From NCBI RefSeq assembly GCF_014322765.1, contig NZ_JAASTZ010000019.1, positions 1-59,975 of the forward strand: a stretch of DNA of 59,975 nucleotides, written 5' to 3'. The first letter of the stretch is position 1. Each line of letters begins with the position of its first letter. Of the stretch, positions 39,656 through 49,100 are shown one piece after another. The position numbers and the translations under genes were made by a program. The notes under the pieces are model-generated. The model saw only the letters and a list, made by a program, of their open reading frames with translations, ran no database searches and had not been told where the DNA came from. Origin of the DNA: Listeria immobilis (GTDB taxonomy: Bacteria; Bacillota; Bacilli; Lactobacillales; Listeriaceae).

Positions 39656-40551
39656 AAAAATGGCATTTCTGGAAAATATTCTAATGCTAATTTGATGCTC
39701 GCTGTCTGGCTAGGTTGGAATAACTGGCATATTTGAAAGTCGCCATCCAGTGATAGTAAAAATACGGCATCTTCAATGGTCATTTGATTATTATCTGTTA
39801 GCAAATTGACCATGTTTTGCAAGGCGGTTTTAGCTGCACTTTCGATAGTAGGTTTTGAGGCGATACAAATTAAGTAATTGTCTTGAATGATGACAGGTGT
39901 TGGCGCTTTTTTATTTTTTAAAATCTGTAATCGTAATGTTACTTCTGCTGGGATTTCTGCATAGCTTGAGGTGATTTCTCCAAGACCGGTAGTGGCATGT
40001 ACATCACCAACATGAAGTAAACCGCCATTTTTTTCAACGGGTAAAAAGACAGTCGCTCCCTCTGTCAGATGTGATGAATCAAGTGTACCACCATAATTTG
40101 TTGGTAGGTGAAATGGCTTTGACTCATTTCTAGATTCTGTTTTTAATAAGCCAATCGTTTTCTTTACGTTGATGTTAATTTGTTCAGAGTAAATGATTTT
40201 ATTATTTTGAATTTTGTAACGCCTAATACTATTATTTGGTAATAAATCATCTAGTATCCCGATGTTAGGCCCGTTTAGCAATACAGTATCGTTACTTGTG
40301 AGCTTGATTTTTTCAATCGTTACTGCGAGTAAATCACCAGGCACTGCTTGATCAACAAAAATTGGTCCGCTTGTAGGTGAAAACTGTTTCCAATCGATTT
40401 CCCCGTAATGAAGGCGTTCTTCGTGAATTTGGCTATTGAAATGGTCTTTTATTTTTAATTTGACGACCGAGCCATCTTTCACTGTAAGCGCAGGTTGCGT
40501 CAATTTATCCATCTCATAAGTTGACTGCTCTCTGGTTACAAGTTTTTTCAT
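39652..40551 (-). CDS. Acetamidase/formamidase-family hydrolase
   Basis: The 299-residue protein resembles the acetamidase/formamidase (FmdA-like) family: FSPTSGPIFVDQAVPGDLLAVTIE (about 52-75), GGTLDSSHLTEGATVFLPVEKNGGLLHVGDVHATTGLGE (about 155-193). These enzymes release ammonia from short amides. The substrate in Listeria is not known to me. ATG 40551 has AGAAGGGATG upstream on the minus strand. It is monocistronic. Confidence 0.82.
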   Translation of the reverse strand: MKKLVTREQSTYEMDKLTQPALTVKDGSVVKLKIKDHFNSQIHEERLHYGEIDWKQFSPTSGPIFVDQAVPGDLLAVTIEKIKLTSNDTVLLNGPNIGILDDLLPNNSIRRYKIQNNKIIYSEQININVKKTIGLLKTESRNESKPFHLPTNYGGTLDSSHLTEGATVFLPVEKNGGLLHVGDVHATTGLGEITSSYAEIPAEVTLRLQILKNKKAPTPVIIQDNYLICIASKPTIESAAKTALQNMVNLLTDNNQMTIEDAVFLLSLDGDFQICQLFQPSQTASIKLALEYFPEMPFL

Positions 40552-40671
40552 CTCATCCCTTCTCTCTATTCACTTTTATACTGACGGGTGAATTATAGCA
40601 AACAAAGAAGTCTGATGTAAATGGATATTCTGTGAACAATTCAAGCGGTTTTGGCTGGAAAGAGGGCTAGA

Positions 40672-41334
40672 TTATTCCATTTTCTCAATTGTCATATGAG
40701 GGAGGTTTTGAATAAAGTGAAATAGTTCGGATTCATCGGTCTTATTCTTTGTTTTTATTACGATATTCACTTTAAAAATAAGGTTTTCACCAACCATATC
40801 TCTTTCTGTGTTATAGGGAATTATTTGCTGGTTATTTTGCTGGATTTTATCTGTAATTTTCACAAGGTTGGAGTTGTCGGTAGTAGAATACATTAGGGAT
40901 GTTGTGTGGAGACCAAAGGATTTAAAAACGATGCTAAGAAACTCCAAACCAATCAATGTAAGTAAAGTAGCGGCTATTCCGACAGCGTACATACCCGCAC
41001 CAACTGCAAGACCAATTCCGGCAGTAGCCCAAAGTCCTGCTGCAGTCGTCAAACCACGTACAAATTTCTTTTGAATGATAATGGTCCCTGCGCCAATAAA
41101 GCCAATACCGCTAACAACCTGTGCAGCGACACGACTAGGATCAAATGATATAGTTTGCATTTTGGCGATTTCTGAAAAGCCGTACTGCGAAACAATCATA
41201 ATTAAAGCACTACCAAGAGAGACTAGAAAATGTGTTCTAAATCCTGCTTCTTTAGCTCGAATTTCCCGATCAAGGCCAATAATCGCCCCAAGAACACCAG
41301 CAACAACTAGACGTAAAATAAAATCGGGTAACAT
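40672..41334 (-). CDS. MgtC/SapB-family membrane protein
   Basis: The 220-residue protein has an N-terminal membrane domain with about four helices and the family motifs GLDREIRAKEAGFRTHFLVSLGSAL and GIGFIGAGTIIIQKK, GLTTAAGLWATAGIGLAVG. A cytoplasmic ACT-like C-terminal domain follows. MgtC proteins act in Mg2+-limited growth and virulence of other bacteria. The frame extends 19 codons upstream, but ATG 41334, with AAGGAAGTG before it, is the likely start. Confidence 0.85.
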   Translation of the reverse strand: MLPDFILRLVVAGVLGAIIGLDREIRAKEAGFRTHFLVSLGSALIMIVSQYGFSEIAKMQTISFDPSRVAAQVVSGIGFIGAGTIIIQKKFVRGLTTAAGLWATAGIGLAVGAGMYAVGIAATLLTLIGLEFLSIVFKSFGLHTTSLMYSTTDNSNLVKITDKIQQNNQQIIPYNTERDMVGENLIFKVNIVIKTKNKTDESELFHFIQNLPHMTIEKME

Positions 41335-41405
41335 AGTATCACTTCCTTTGTTTCTATGTACTTCCTTTTTACCCCAAATAAACGAACGCAATCAAAAAGG
41401 AAATT

Positions 41406-41434
41406 TTGCGCCAGATGGATGTTTATACTATAAT
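41406..41434 (+). promoter_or_regulatory. Promoter of the ecfA1-ecfA2-ecfT-truA operon
   Basis: TTGCGC and TATAAT are spaced by 17 bases. The promoter covers the first in-frame ATG of the long open frame, which supports the later GTG start of ecfA1. Confidence 0.6.
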
Positions 41435-41468
41435 ATACAATGAATGGTCAAAAAGTGAGGTGCTAAGC

Positions 41469-42308
41469 GTGGCGGAAAGTTTTGTAAGATTGGAACACGT
41501 TTTTTATAAATATGAAGATGCAGAGAACTTTGCAGTCAAAGATGTGACAATTTCTGCAGAAAAAGGTGAATGGTTGGCGCTAGTTGGCCATAATGGCTCG
41601 GGAAAATCAACCATTGCTAAACTACTAAATGGGCTGCTCTTTCCAGAAGATGGTTTAATTAAAATCGGGCATTTTGTTTTGTCTGAAAAAAATATATGGG
41701 AAATTAGAAGGCAAGTTGGAATGGTTTTTCAAAATCCCGATAATCAATTTGTGGGTGCGACAGTCCAAGATGATGTTGCTTTTGGTCTTGAAAACCATGG
41801 AATCCCGCATGATGTAATGGTAAAACGTGTCGAATCAGCACTAGATGAAGTAGGAATGCAAAGTTATGCATTACATGAACCAGCTAGACTTTCAGGTGGT
41901 CAAAAACAACGGGTTGCAATTGCTGGGGTGCTTGCGTTACAACCAGATGTTATCATTTTAGATGAGGCAACTTCCATGCTTGATCCAAGAGGCCGGGCGG
42001 AAGTGATGGAAACGATTCGGATTATGCGCGAAAAAGAAGACATAACAGTTATTTCCATTACGCACGATTTGGATGAGGTTCTTTTTGCTGACCGAGTAAT
42101 TGTGATGAACGAAGGAGAAATTCATAGTGAGGGGACACCGAAAGAAATTTTCCAACAGGCAGATGCGATGCGAAAAATTGGATTAGGCGTACCATTTATT
42201 ATTGAATTGCAAGAAAAATTAGTTGCTGGTGGCTTTGAAACTGGAAGTACCGTGCTATCGGAAGGAGCCTTACTGGATCAATTATGGAAATTAAACTCGA
42301 ACAATTAG
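41469..42308 (+). CDS. ecfA1: ECF transporter ATPase A1
   Basis: The 279-residue ATPase has Walker [11 protein letters not shown]-loop [13 protein letters not shown], signature [13 protein letters not shown] and Walker [14 protein letters not shown]. It pairs with EcfA2 to energise the shared ECF transporters for vitamins such as riboflavin. The open frame extends to 41406, but that start lies in the promoter; GTG 41469 with GAGGTG upstream matches the family length. It overlaps ecfA2 by 25 bases. Confidence 0.95.
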   Translation: MAESFVRLEHVFYKYEDAENFAVKDVTISAEKGEWLALVGHNGSGKSTIAKLLNGLLFPEDGLIKIGHFVLSEKNIWEIRRQVGMVFQNPDNQFVGATVQDDVAFGLENHGIPHDVMVKRVESALDEVGMQSYALHEPARLSGGQKQRVAIAGVLALQPDVIILDEATSMLDPRGRAEVMETIRIMREKEDITVISITHDLDEVLFADRVIVMNEGEIHSEGTPKEIFQQADAMRKIGLGVPFIIELQEKLVAGGFETGSTVLSEGALLDQLWKLNSNN

Positions 42309-43150
42309 GTTATTGTTACCAAAAAAATAGCCCGTTTGAAAAGCGAGCATTACTTGATGTAAATGTTTCTTTTGATTCTGGTAGCTATTCCGCAATCATT
42401 GGACATACTGGTTCAGGTAAATCGACCTTGCTCCAACATTTAAATGCGCTTTTAATGCCAACAGAAGGTAAAATAACAGTTGGTGATAGAGAAATTATTG
42501 CCGGAGTAAAACAAAAGAAACTTCGAGATCTTCGTAAAAAAGTAGGGATAGTTTTTCAGTTTCCAGAAGCGCAGTTATTTGAAGAGACGGTTGAAAAAGA
42601 TATTTGCTTTGGACCAATAAATTTTGGTGTCTCAGAAGAAGATGCCAAACTTCGAGCAAAAAAAGTGATTTATGAAGTAGGGCTAACTGAAGATATTTTG
42701 TCTCGTTCTCCATTTGAACTTTCGGGTGGGCAAATGCGTCGAGTTGCGATTGCTGGTGTTTTGGCTATGGATCCTGAAGTACTCGTGCTAGATGAACCAA
42801 CTGCAGGTCTAGATCCTCATGGGCGAGAAGAAATTATGGAGATGTTTTATAACCTTCATAAAGAAAAAGGATTAACAACTGTACTTGTAACACACAGTAT
42901 GGAAGATGCCGCGAGATATGCGGAAAAAATTGTTTTAATGAAGGCGGGGACGGTACTGCAAATTGGGAAACCCCGAGAGATATTTGCTAATCCAGCTGAA
43001 TTAATTGATCTTGGTTTATCTGTTCCTGATGTTGTGCGGTTTCAAGGGTTGTTTGAGCATAAATTTAATGTTAAACTTTCCAAAACTTGTTTGACAATTA
43101 CTGAATTAACAACAGAAATGGCGCCACACTTAGCGAAGGGCGGGGCTTAA
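42284..43150 (+). CDS. ecfA2: ECF transporter ATPase A2
   Basis: The 288-residue ATPase has Walker [11 protein letters not shown]-loop [13 protein letters not shown], signature [13 protein letters not shown] and Walker [14 protein letters not shown]. It forms the asymmetric A1/A2 dimer that drives EcfT-linked S components. It should also drive the FmnA system at 22752. ATG 42284 lies within the end of ecfA1, indicating coupled synthesis in a one-to-one ratio. Confidence 0.95.
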   Translation: MEIKLEQLGYCYQKNSPFEKRALLDVNVSFDSGSYSAIIGHTGSGKSTLLQHLNALLMPTEGKITVGDREIIAGVKQKKLRDLRKKVGIVFQFPEAQLFEETVEKDICFGPINFGVSEEDAKLRAKKVIYEVGLTEDILSRSPFELSGGQMRRVAIAGVLAMDPEVLVLDEPTAGLDPHGREEIMEMFYNLHKEKGLTTVLVTHSMEDAARYAEKIVLMKAGTVLQIGKPREIFANPAELIDLGLSVPDVVRFQGLFEHKFNVKLSKTCLTITELTTEMAPHLAKGGA

Positions 43151-43152
43151 TC

Positions 43153-43950
43153 ATGATGGATAAAATGATTCTCGGACGATATATCCCGGGAAATTCTTTG
43201 TTACATAGACTTGATCCTCGTGCGAAAATCACTGCTGTTATGGCGTTTATCGCAATTGTTTTTTTAGCTAACAATTGGCAAACGTATGCATTAATGTTTT
43301 TATATATTTTATATCTAGTTTTAACCTCGAAAGTGCCATTTTTATTTTTTATTAAAGGGTTACAACCGATATTTTGGCTAATTTTAATTACACTGTTGCT
43401 ACAAGTTTTTTTCACAAAAGGCGGCACGGTTTTAGTGGATTTAGGCTTTTTACAAATAACCACGCTCGGACTGGCAAATGGGGCTATGATGTTTTGTCGA
43501 TTTGTCCTAATTATTTTTATGACCACTTTGCTAACATTAACAACAAGCCCAATTGAACTAACAGATGGTCTAGAGAAAATCCTAGCTCCATTTCGCTTAT
43601 TTCATCTGCCTGTTCACGAACTTGCGCTTATGCTAAGTATTTCGTTACGATTTATACCTACGTTGATGGATGAGACGGAGAAAATATTGAAGGCTCAAAA
43701 GGCACGTGGGGTAGAATTTACAAGTGGCAAATGGAGCGAACGGATTAAGGCAGTTATTCCACTTCTCGTCCCGTTATTTATCAGTGCATTTAAACGTGCA
43801 GAAGATTTAGCAATTGCGATGGAAGCAAGGGGGTACCGCGGGGGTAAAGGACGAACGAGATTTCGTTTGTTACACTGGCGGTTTGCAGATACATTTTTAC
43901 TTATTTCACTAGTTTTTTTAAGTGGATTATTATTTTGGTTGCGGAGTTGA
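43153..43950 (+). CDS. ecfT: ECF transporter transmembrane subunit EcfT
   Basis: The 265-residue membrane protein starts [23 protein letters not shown] and has about five helices. It carries the two coupling motifs [12 protein letters not shown] and [16 protein letters not shown] that dock on the ATPases. It is the shared scaffold for interchangeable vitamin-binding S components encoded elsewhere. It strongly resembles FmnA at 22752. The start lies two bases after ecfA2. Confidence 0.95.
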   Translation: MMDKMILGRYIPGNSLLHRLDPRAKITAVMAFIAIVFLANNWQTYALMFLYILYLVLTSKVPFLFFIKGLQPIFWLILITLLLQVFFTKGGTVLVDLGFLQITTLGLANGAMMFCRFVLIIFMTTLLTLTTSPIELTDGLEKILAPFRLFHLPVHELALMLSISLRFIPTLMDETEKILKAQKARGVEFTSGKWSERIKAVIPLLVPLFISAFKRAEDLAIAMEARGYRGGKGRTRFRLLHWRFADTFLLISLVFLSGLLFWLRS

Positions 43951-43955
43951 AAGGG

Positions 43956-44702
43956 ATGACAAGATATAAAGCGGTAATTTCGTATGATGGAAGTGAGTTC
44001 TATGGTTATCAAGTGCAGCCGAACACACGGACAGTTCAAGCGGAAATTGAAAAAGCGCTGAAAAAGATGCATAAAGGGAAAAATGTGCGGGTGACAGCTT
44101 CGGGGAGAACTGATACGGGTGTACATGCGAAAGGTCAAGTGATTCATTTTGATTCAGAATTAGATATCTCAGCAGAGAAATTCCAAAAAGCACTTCAGGT
44201 AATGACGCCATTTGATATTAGTTTTTTAACAGTAGAAGAAGTGTCAGGAGATTTTCATGCTAGATTTGGCACAGTTGGAAAAGAATATCGTTATGTTATA
44301 AAACGGACAAAAGTTTTTGATCCATTTAGTCGGCATTTTGCGCTTCATTACCCCTATGAACTTAATGTGGAAAAAATGAAACTTGCGAGCAGCCGCTTAA
44401 TTGGCGAACATGATTTCACAAGTTTTTGTTCCGCAAGAACAGAGCGTGATTCGAAAATACGTACGCTTTATAGCATTGATTTTTACGAGGAAGATGAGGA
44501 GACTTTAGTGATTGCTTTTCAAGGTAACGGGTTTCTTTATAATATGGTGCGAATTTTGACTGGAACTTTACTTGATGCTGGGCAAGGTCGTATTTCTCCA
44601 GATGAAATTACAAAGGCACTTCTAGCTTCTGACAGACAAAAACTTATAAGCAAAACAGCACCACCACAAGGATTGTATTTATGGCGAGTTGACTATGAGT
44701 GA
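43956..44702 (+). CDS. truA: tRNA pseudouridine synthase A
   Basis: The 248-residue enzyme converts uridines 38-40 in the tRNA anticodon arm. The catalytic Asp lies in [15 protein letters not shown] (about residue 52). The frame continues upstream to 43935, but ATG 43956 has AAAGGG before it and gives the family length. It is the last gene of the ecf operon, just before the rplM promoter. Confidence 0.95.
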   Translation: MTRYKAVISYDGSEFYGYQVQPNTRTVQAEIEKALKKMHKGKNVRVTASGRTDTGVHAKGQVIHFDSELDISAEKFQKALQVMTPFDISFLTVEEVSGDFHARFGTVGKEYRYVIKRTKVFDPFSRHFALHYPYELNVEKMKLASSRLIGEHDFTSFCSARTERDSKIRTLYSIDFYEEDEETLVIAFQGNGFLYNMVRILTGTLLDAGQGRISPDEITKALLASDRQKLISKTAPPQGLYLWRVDYE

Positions 44703-44730
44703 AATAAGCGAATAAATATTGAATAATGCA

Positions 44731-44759
44731 TTGACTTTTTGACTGGAAAACGGTATTAT
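44731..44759 (+). promoter_or_regulatory. rplM-rpsI promoter
   Basis: TTGACT and TATTAT are spaced by 17 bases, giving a start near 44766. Confidence 0.75.
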
Positions 44760-44765
44760 GGACTA

Positions 44766-44897
44766 TGGTATTGTTTGCCCCACAATAAGCCCCGGAAGGT
44801 TGTTGTGTTTAAACAATAAAAATATAGAATAGCATTTCGGGAATTAGGAACAGTTTTCGGGAGCTAATTTGTTTCAATTTATTTAGGAGGGTAATTC
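44766..44897 (+). promoter_or_regulatory. L13-type leader of rplM-rpsI
   Basis: The 130-base leader holds a hairpin (CACAATAAGCC with GGTTGTTGTG, 44781-44807) and a second possible stem with repeated TTTCGGGA-like segments, followed by AGGAGGG. It fits the L13 leader known upstream of rplM in Firmicutes, which is thought to respond to L13. Assignment is by position and structure, not a covariance search. Confidence 0.6.
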
Positions 44898-45335
44898 ATG
44901 CGTACAACTTATATGGCGAAACCCGGCGAAGTAGAACGTAAATGGTACGTTATCGACGCTACTGGTGTTTCTTTAGGACGTTTATCCAGTGAAGTTGCTT
45001 CAATTCTTCGTGGAAAAAACAAACCACAATTTACTCCACATATCGATACTGGAGACTTTGTAATCATCATTAACGCTGGTAAGATTGGTCTTACTGGTAA
45101 AAAAGCTACTGACAAAATTTACTACCGTCACTCACAATATCCAGGCGGTTTGAAATCTCGTACTGCAGGTGAAATGCGTACAAACAATCCAGAGAAATTA
45201 TTAGAACTATCTATCAAAGGTATGCTTCCAAAAAATTCTCTTGGACGTCAATTATTCAAAAAATTACACGTATATGGTGGAGCAGAACACGAACATGCAG
45301 CTCAACAACCAGAAGTATACGAATTACGCGGTTAA
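44898..45335 (+). CDS. rplM: 50S ribosomal protein L13
   Basis: The 145-residue L13 starts [21 protein letters not shown] and has the conserved [21 protein letters not shown] region. It is an early 50S assembly protein. AGGAGGG precedes ATG 44898. It forms the two-gene operon with rpsI. Confidence 0.97.
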   Translation: MRTTYMAKPGEVERKWYVIDATGVSLGRLSSEVASILRGKNKPQFTPHIDTGDFVIIINAGKIGLTGKKATDKIYYRHSQYPGGLKSRTAGEMRTNNPEKLLELSIKGMLPKNSLGRQLFKKLHVYGGAEHEHAAQQPEVYELRG

Positions 45336-45356
45336 TTAATAAAGGAGGAATACTAA

Positions 45357-45749
45357 GTGACTCAAGTACAATATTACGGAACTGGTCGTCGTAAAAGCTC
45401 TGTAGCTCGTGTACGTTTAGTACCAGGCGACGGCAAAATCGTTATTAACAATAGAGACTGGGAAGATTATATCCCATTTGCAGCTCTTCGTGAAGTTATC
45501 AAACAACCTTTAGTAGCTACAGAAACTTTAGGTAACTATGATGTACTAGTAAACGTTCACGGTGGTGGTTACACTGGTCAAGCCGGTGCTATCCGTCATG
45601 GTGTAGCTCGTGCACTATTACAAGTGGCACCTGAGTACCGCCCAGCGCTTAAATCTGCTGGTCTACTTACTCGTGACCCACGTATGAAAGAACGTAAAAA
45701 GTACGGACTTAAAGGCGCGCGTCGTGCACCTCAGTTCTCAAAACGTTAA
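45357..45749 (+). CDS. rpsI: 30S ribosomal protein S9
   Basis: The 130-residue S9 starts at GTG 45357 after AAAGGAGG. Its C-terminal tail [11 protein letters not shown] reaches the P-site tRNA. It ends the operon before a terminator; the CRISPR-Cas locus begins downstream. Confidence 0.97.
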   Translation: MTQVQYYGTGRRKSSVARVRLVPGDGKIVINNRDWEDYIPFAALREVIKQPLVATETLGNYDVLVNVHGGGYTGQAGAIRHGVARALLQVAPEYRPALKSAGLLTRDPRMKERKKYGLKGARRAPQFSKR

Positions 45750-45761
45750 TATCGACGTTTC

Positions 45762-45797
45762 AAAGCATTTCCCTTTTCGGAGGGGAGTGCTTTTTTT
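45762..45797 (+). terminator. Terminator of rplM-rpsI
   Basis: AGCATTTCCC and GGGGAGTGCT pair with wobble bases around a loop and are followed by T7. It insulates the ribosomal operon from the cas locus. Confidence 0.8.
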
Positions 45798-45869
45798 GTT
45801 TTAAACTGATATATAATTTATTCATCTCATTAGTAGGTTTCTTCAAGTGCTTTTGTTATTCTAGGGAAG

Positions 45870-45900
45870 ATATCACAATGACTAATACTCATTGTGATAT
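45870..45900. repeat. Perfect 12-base inverted repeat upstream of the cas9 promoter
   Basis: ATATCACAATGA (45870-45881) and TCATTGTGATAT (45889-45900) are exact reverse complements with a seven-base spacer. There is no T run after it, so a protein operator is more likely than a terminator. It begins 26 bases before the -10 element. Confidence 0.7.
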
Positions 45901-45931
45901 TTGTAACAATTTCATATAAATGTGTTATAAT
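45901..45931 (+). promoter_or_regulatory. Probable cas operon promoter
   Basis: TATAAT at 45926-45931 is preceded by TGT, giving an extended -10. A weak TTGTAA lies 19 bases upstream. The transcript would run through the complement of the tracrRNA before reaching cas9, with a leader of about 220 bases. Confidence 0.5.
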
Positions 45932-46002
45932 AATTAAAGGTTCATAATAATTAGATAAAATAATAAATAAGGGATTCACTATTATAGATAGAAAAAAGTA
46001 CA

Positions 46003-46095
46003 CAAAAAAAGCGCCGAAACAGCGCTACTTAATGAAAAGTTGATAACGGACAAAGCCTTATTTTAACTTGCTATGTTATTTTGAATACTAACAAT
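46003..46095 (-). ncRNA. tracrRNA: tracrRNA of the type II-A system
   Basis: On the minus strand the RNA begins near 46095 and contains the anti-repeat (about 46091-46057), which complements GCTATGTTATTTTGAATxCTA of the CRISPR repeat. It then has AAGGCTTTGTCCGTTATCAACTT, the nexus-like region, and a terminal hairpin GCGCTGTTTCGGCGC (46025-46011) followed by T8. The form and length of about 93 bases match Listeria tracrRNAs. It guides RNase III processing of pre-crRNA and binds Cas9. It lies antisense to the cas9 leader. Confidence 0.92.
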
Positions 46096-46101
46096 ATGTT
46101 C

Positions 46102-46129
46102 ATTGTACCAAAATCTCAAAAAAATGCAA
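46102..46129 (-). promoter_or_regulatory. tracrRNA promoter
   Basis: On the minus strand TTGCAT and TACAAT are spaced by 16 bases, with TGG before the -10 giving an extended element. Transcription would begin about seven bases further, just before the anti-repeat. Confidence 0.65.
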
Positions 46130-46157
46130 CTCAAAAAAGGTTGAAAGGATGAAGGCA

Positions 46158-49100
46158 ATGAGAAAACCTTATACAATCGGCTTGGACATTGGCACTAATT
46201 CAGTGGGATGGGCAGTGTTGACAGATCAATACAATCTAGTGAAGAGAAAAATGAAAGTTGCGGGAAGCACAGAGAAAAAGCAGATAAAGAAAAATTTCTG
46301 GGGTGTTAGGTTATTTGATGAGGGTGAAGTAGCAGCTGGAAGAAGAATGAATAGAACAACTAGAAGAAGAATAGAGAGAAGACGTAACAGGATTGCTTAT
46401 TTACAAGAAATATTCGCAGCGGAAATGGCGGAAGTTGATGCAAACTTTTTCTATCGGTTAGAAGATAGTTTTTATATTGAAAGTGAAAAAAGGCACAGTC
46501 GTCATCCGTTTTTTGCAACGATTGAGGAAGAAGTAGCGTATCATGAGGAATACAAAACAATTTACCATTTACGAGAAAAATTGGTGAATTCTTCGGATAA
46601 GGCTGATTTGAGGTTGGTCTATTTAGCACTAGCTCATATTATAAAATATCGAGGAAATTTTTTAATTGAAGGTATGCTGGATACCAAAAATACTTCTGTA
46701 GATGAAGTATTCAAGCAATTTATACAGACATATAATCAAATATTTGCAAGTGATATAGAAGAAGGTTCTCTAACAAGACTAGAGGAAAATAAAGAAGTAG
46801 CTGAAATCCTTTCAGAAAAGCTTACACGAAGAGAAAAATTGGACAAAATCTTAAAATTATACACAGGCGAAAAATCTACAGGTATGTTTGCTCAATTCAT
46901 AAACTTGATTATCGGGAGTAAAGGGAATTTTAAAAAAGTTTTTGATCTTAATGAAAAAACAGATCTTGAATGCGCAAAAGATACTTACGAAGAAGATTTA
47001 GAGACCTTATTGGCAAAAATTGGAGATGAATATGCAGAAATCTTTGTTGCAGCAAAAAGTACATATAATGCGGTAGTGTTATCTAGCATCATTACAGTTA
47101 CTGATACAGAAACAAAAGCAAAGTTGTCTGCTAGTATGATTGAACGTTTTGATAAGCATGAAAAAGATTTAAAGAGATTAAAAGCATTTTTCAAAATGCA
47201 ATTACCAGAAAAGTTTAGTGAAGTATTTAACGATATAGAAAAAAATGGCTATGCAGGCTATATAGATGGTAAAACAACTCAAGCTGATTTTTATAAATAT
47301 ATGAAAAAAATGTTAGCGAATATCGATGGAGCTGACTACTTTATTGATCAAATAGAAGAAGAAAATTTTTTACGGAAACAACGTACATTTGATAATGGTA
47401 CCATTCCACATCAGTTACATTTGGAAGAATTAGAAGCTATTTTGCATCAGCAGGCAAAATACTATCCTTTTTTAAGAAAAGATTATGAAAAAATAAGAAG
47501 TTTAGTAACTTTTCGAATTCCTTATTTTATAGGGCCATTAGCGAATGGACAGAGTGATTTTGCTTGGTTGACTAGAAAAGCAGATGGTGAAATTAGGCCG
47601 TGGAATATAGAAGAAAAAGTGGATTTCGGTAAGTCGGCAATAGATTTCATTGAAAAAATGACAAATAAAGATACCTATTTACCAAAAGAAAACGTATTAC
47701 CGAAACATAGCCTGTGCTATCAAAAATACATGGTTTATAATGAGTTGACCAAAATTAGATATATTGATGATCAAGGGAAAACGCACCATTTTTCAGGTCA
47801 GGAAAAACAACAGATTTTTAATGGGTTATTTAAACAGCAACGCAAAGTGAAAAAGAAAGATTTAGAGCGATTTTTATATACTATAAATCATATTGAAAGC
47901 TCGACCATTGAAGGAGTTGAAGATGCGTTTAATTCTAGTTTCGCTACCTACCATGATTTGCAAAAAGTGGGAGTGACACAAGAAATTTTGGATAACCCAT
48001 TAAATGCAGACATGCTAGAAGAAATTGTGAAAATCTTAACGGTGTTTGAAGATAAGCGCATGATTAAAGAACAGTTACAATCATTTTCTGATGTTTTAGA
48101 TGGAACTATTTTGAAAAAACTAGAGCGCCGTCACTATACAGGCTGGGGAAGATTATCGGCTAAGTTACTTACTGGGATTCGCGATAAACACTCGCATTTA
48201 ACTATTTTAGATTATTTAATGAATGATGATGGGCTTAATCGTAATTTGATGCAATTGATAAATGACAGTAATTTATCATTTAAATCAATTATCGAAAAAG
48301 AACAAGTTTCTACAGCAGATAAAGGAATTCAAAGTATTGTGGCAGAACTTGCTGGTAGTCCGGCTATTAAAAAAGGTATTCTCCAAAGTTTGAAAATTGT
48401 TGATGAACTTGTTGGTATAATGGGCTATCCACCGCAAACAATTGTTGTGGAAATGGCTAGAGAAAATCAAACTACTGGTAAAGGGAAAAATAACTCTAAG
48501 CCACGTTTTACATCATTAGAGAAAGCTATCAAAGAATTTGGAAGTCAAATTTTAAAAGAACATCCGACTGATAATCAAGGTTTGAAAAACGATAGATTGT
48601 ATTTATATTATTTGCAAAATGGAAAAGACATGTACACCGGAAAAGAGTTAGATATTCATAATCTTTCTAATTACGATATTGATCATATTATTCCGCAGAG
48701 TTTTATAACAGATAACTCGATTGATAACCGTGTGCTAGTAAGTTCGACTGCAAATCGTGAAAAAGGTGATAATGTTCCACTACTGGAGGTCGTTCGGAAG
48801 AGAAAAGCATTTTGGGAAAAATTATATCAAGCTAAACTGATGAGTAAACGGAAATTTGATTATTTAACTAAAGCAGAACGTGGCGGACTTACAGAGGCGG
48901 ATAAAGCAAATTTTATTCAAAGGCAATTAGTGGAAACTCGGCAAATCACAAAGAATGTGGCGAATATCCTATATCAGCGTTTTAATTGTAAACAGGATGA
49001 AAATGGAAATGAGGTGGAACAGGTTCAAATTGTTACACTGAAATCCACTTTGGTCAGTCAATTCCGCAAACAATTCCAGTTGTACAAAGTTCGTGAAGTT

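Larger units (their letters stand above)
45798..45994 (+). other. Spacer upstream of the tracrRNA and cas9
   Basis: No gene is seen. The AT-rich stretch contains the perfect inverted repeat at 45870-45900 and the probable cas9 promoter at 45926-45931. Confidence 0.55.

Noticed and set aside
40868-41443. Two plus-strand open frames opposite the MgtC-like gene
   Set aside because: They are antisense to a clear family member and carry no ribosome binding site or motif.
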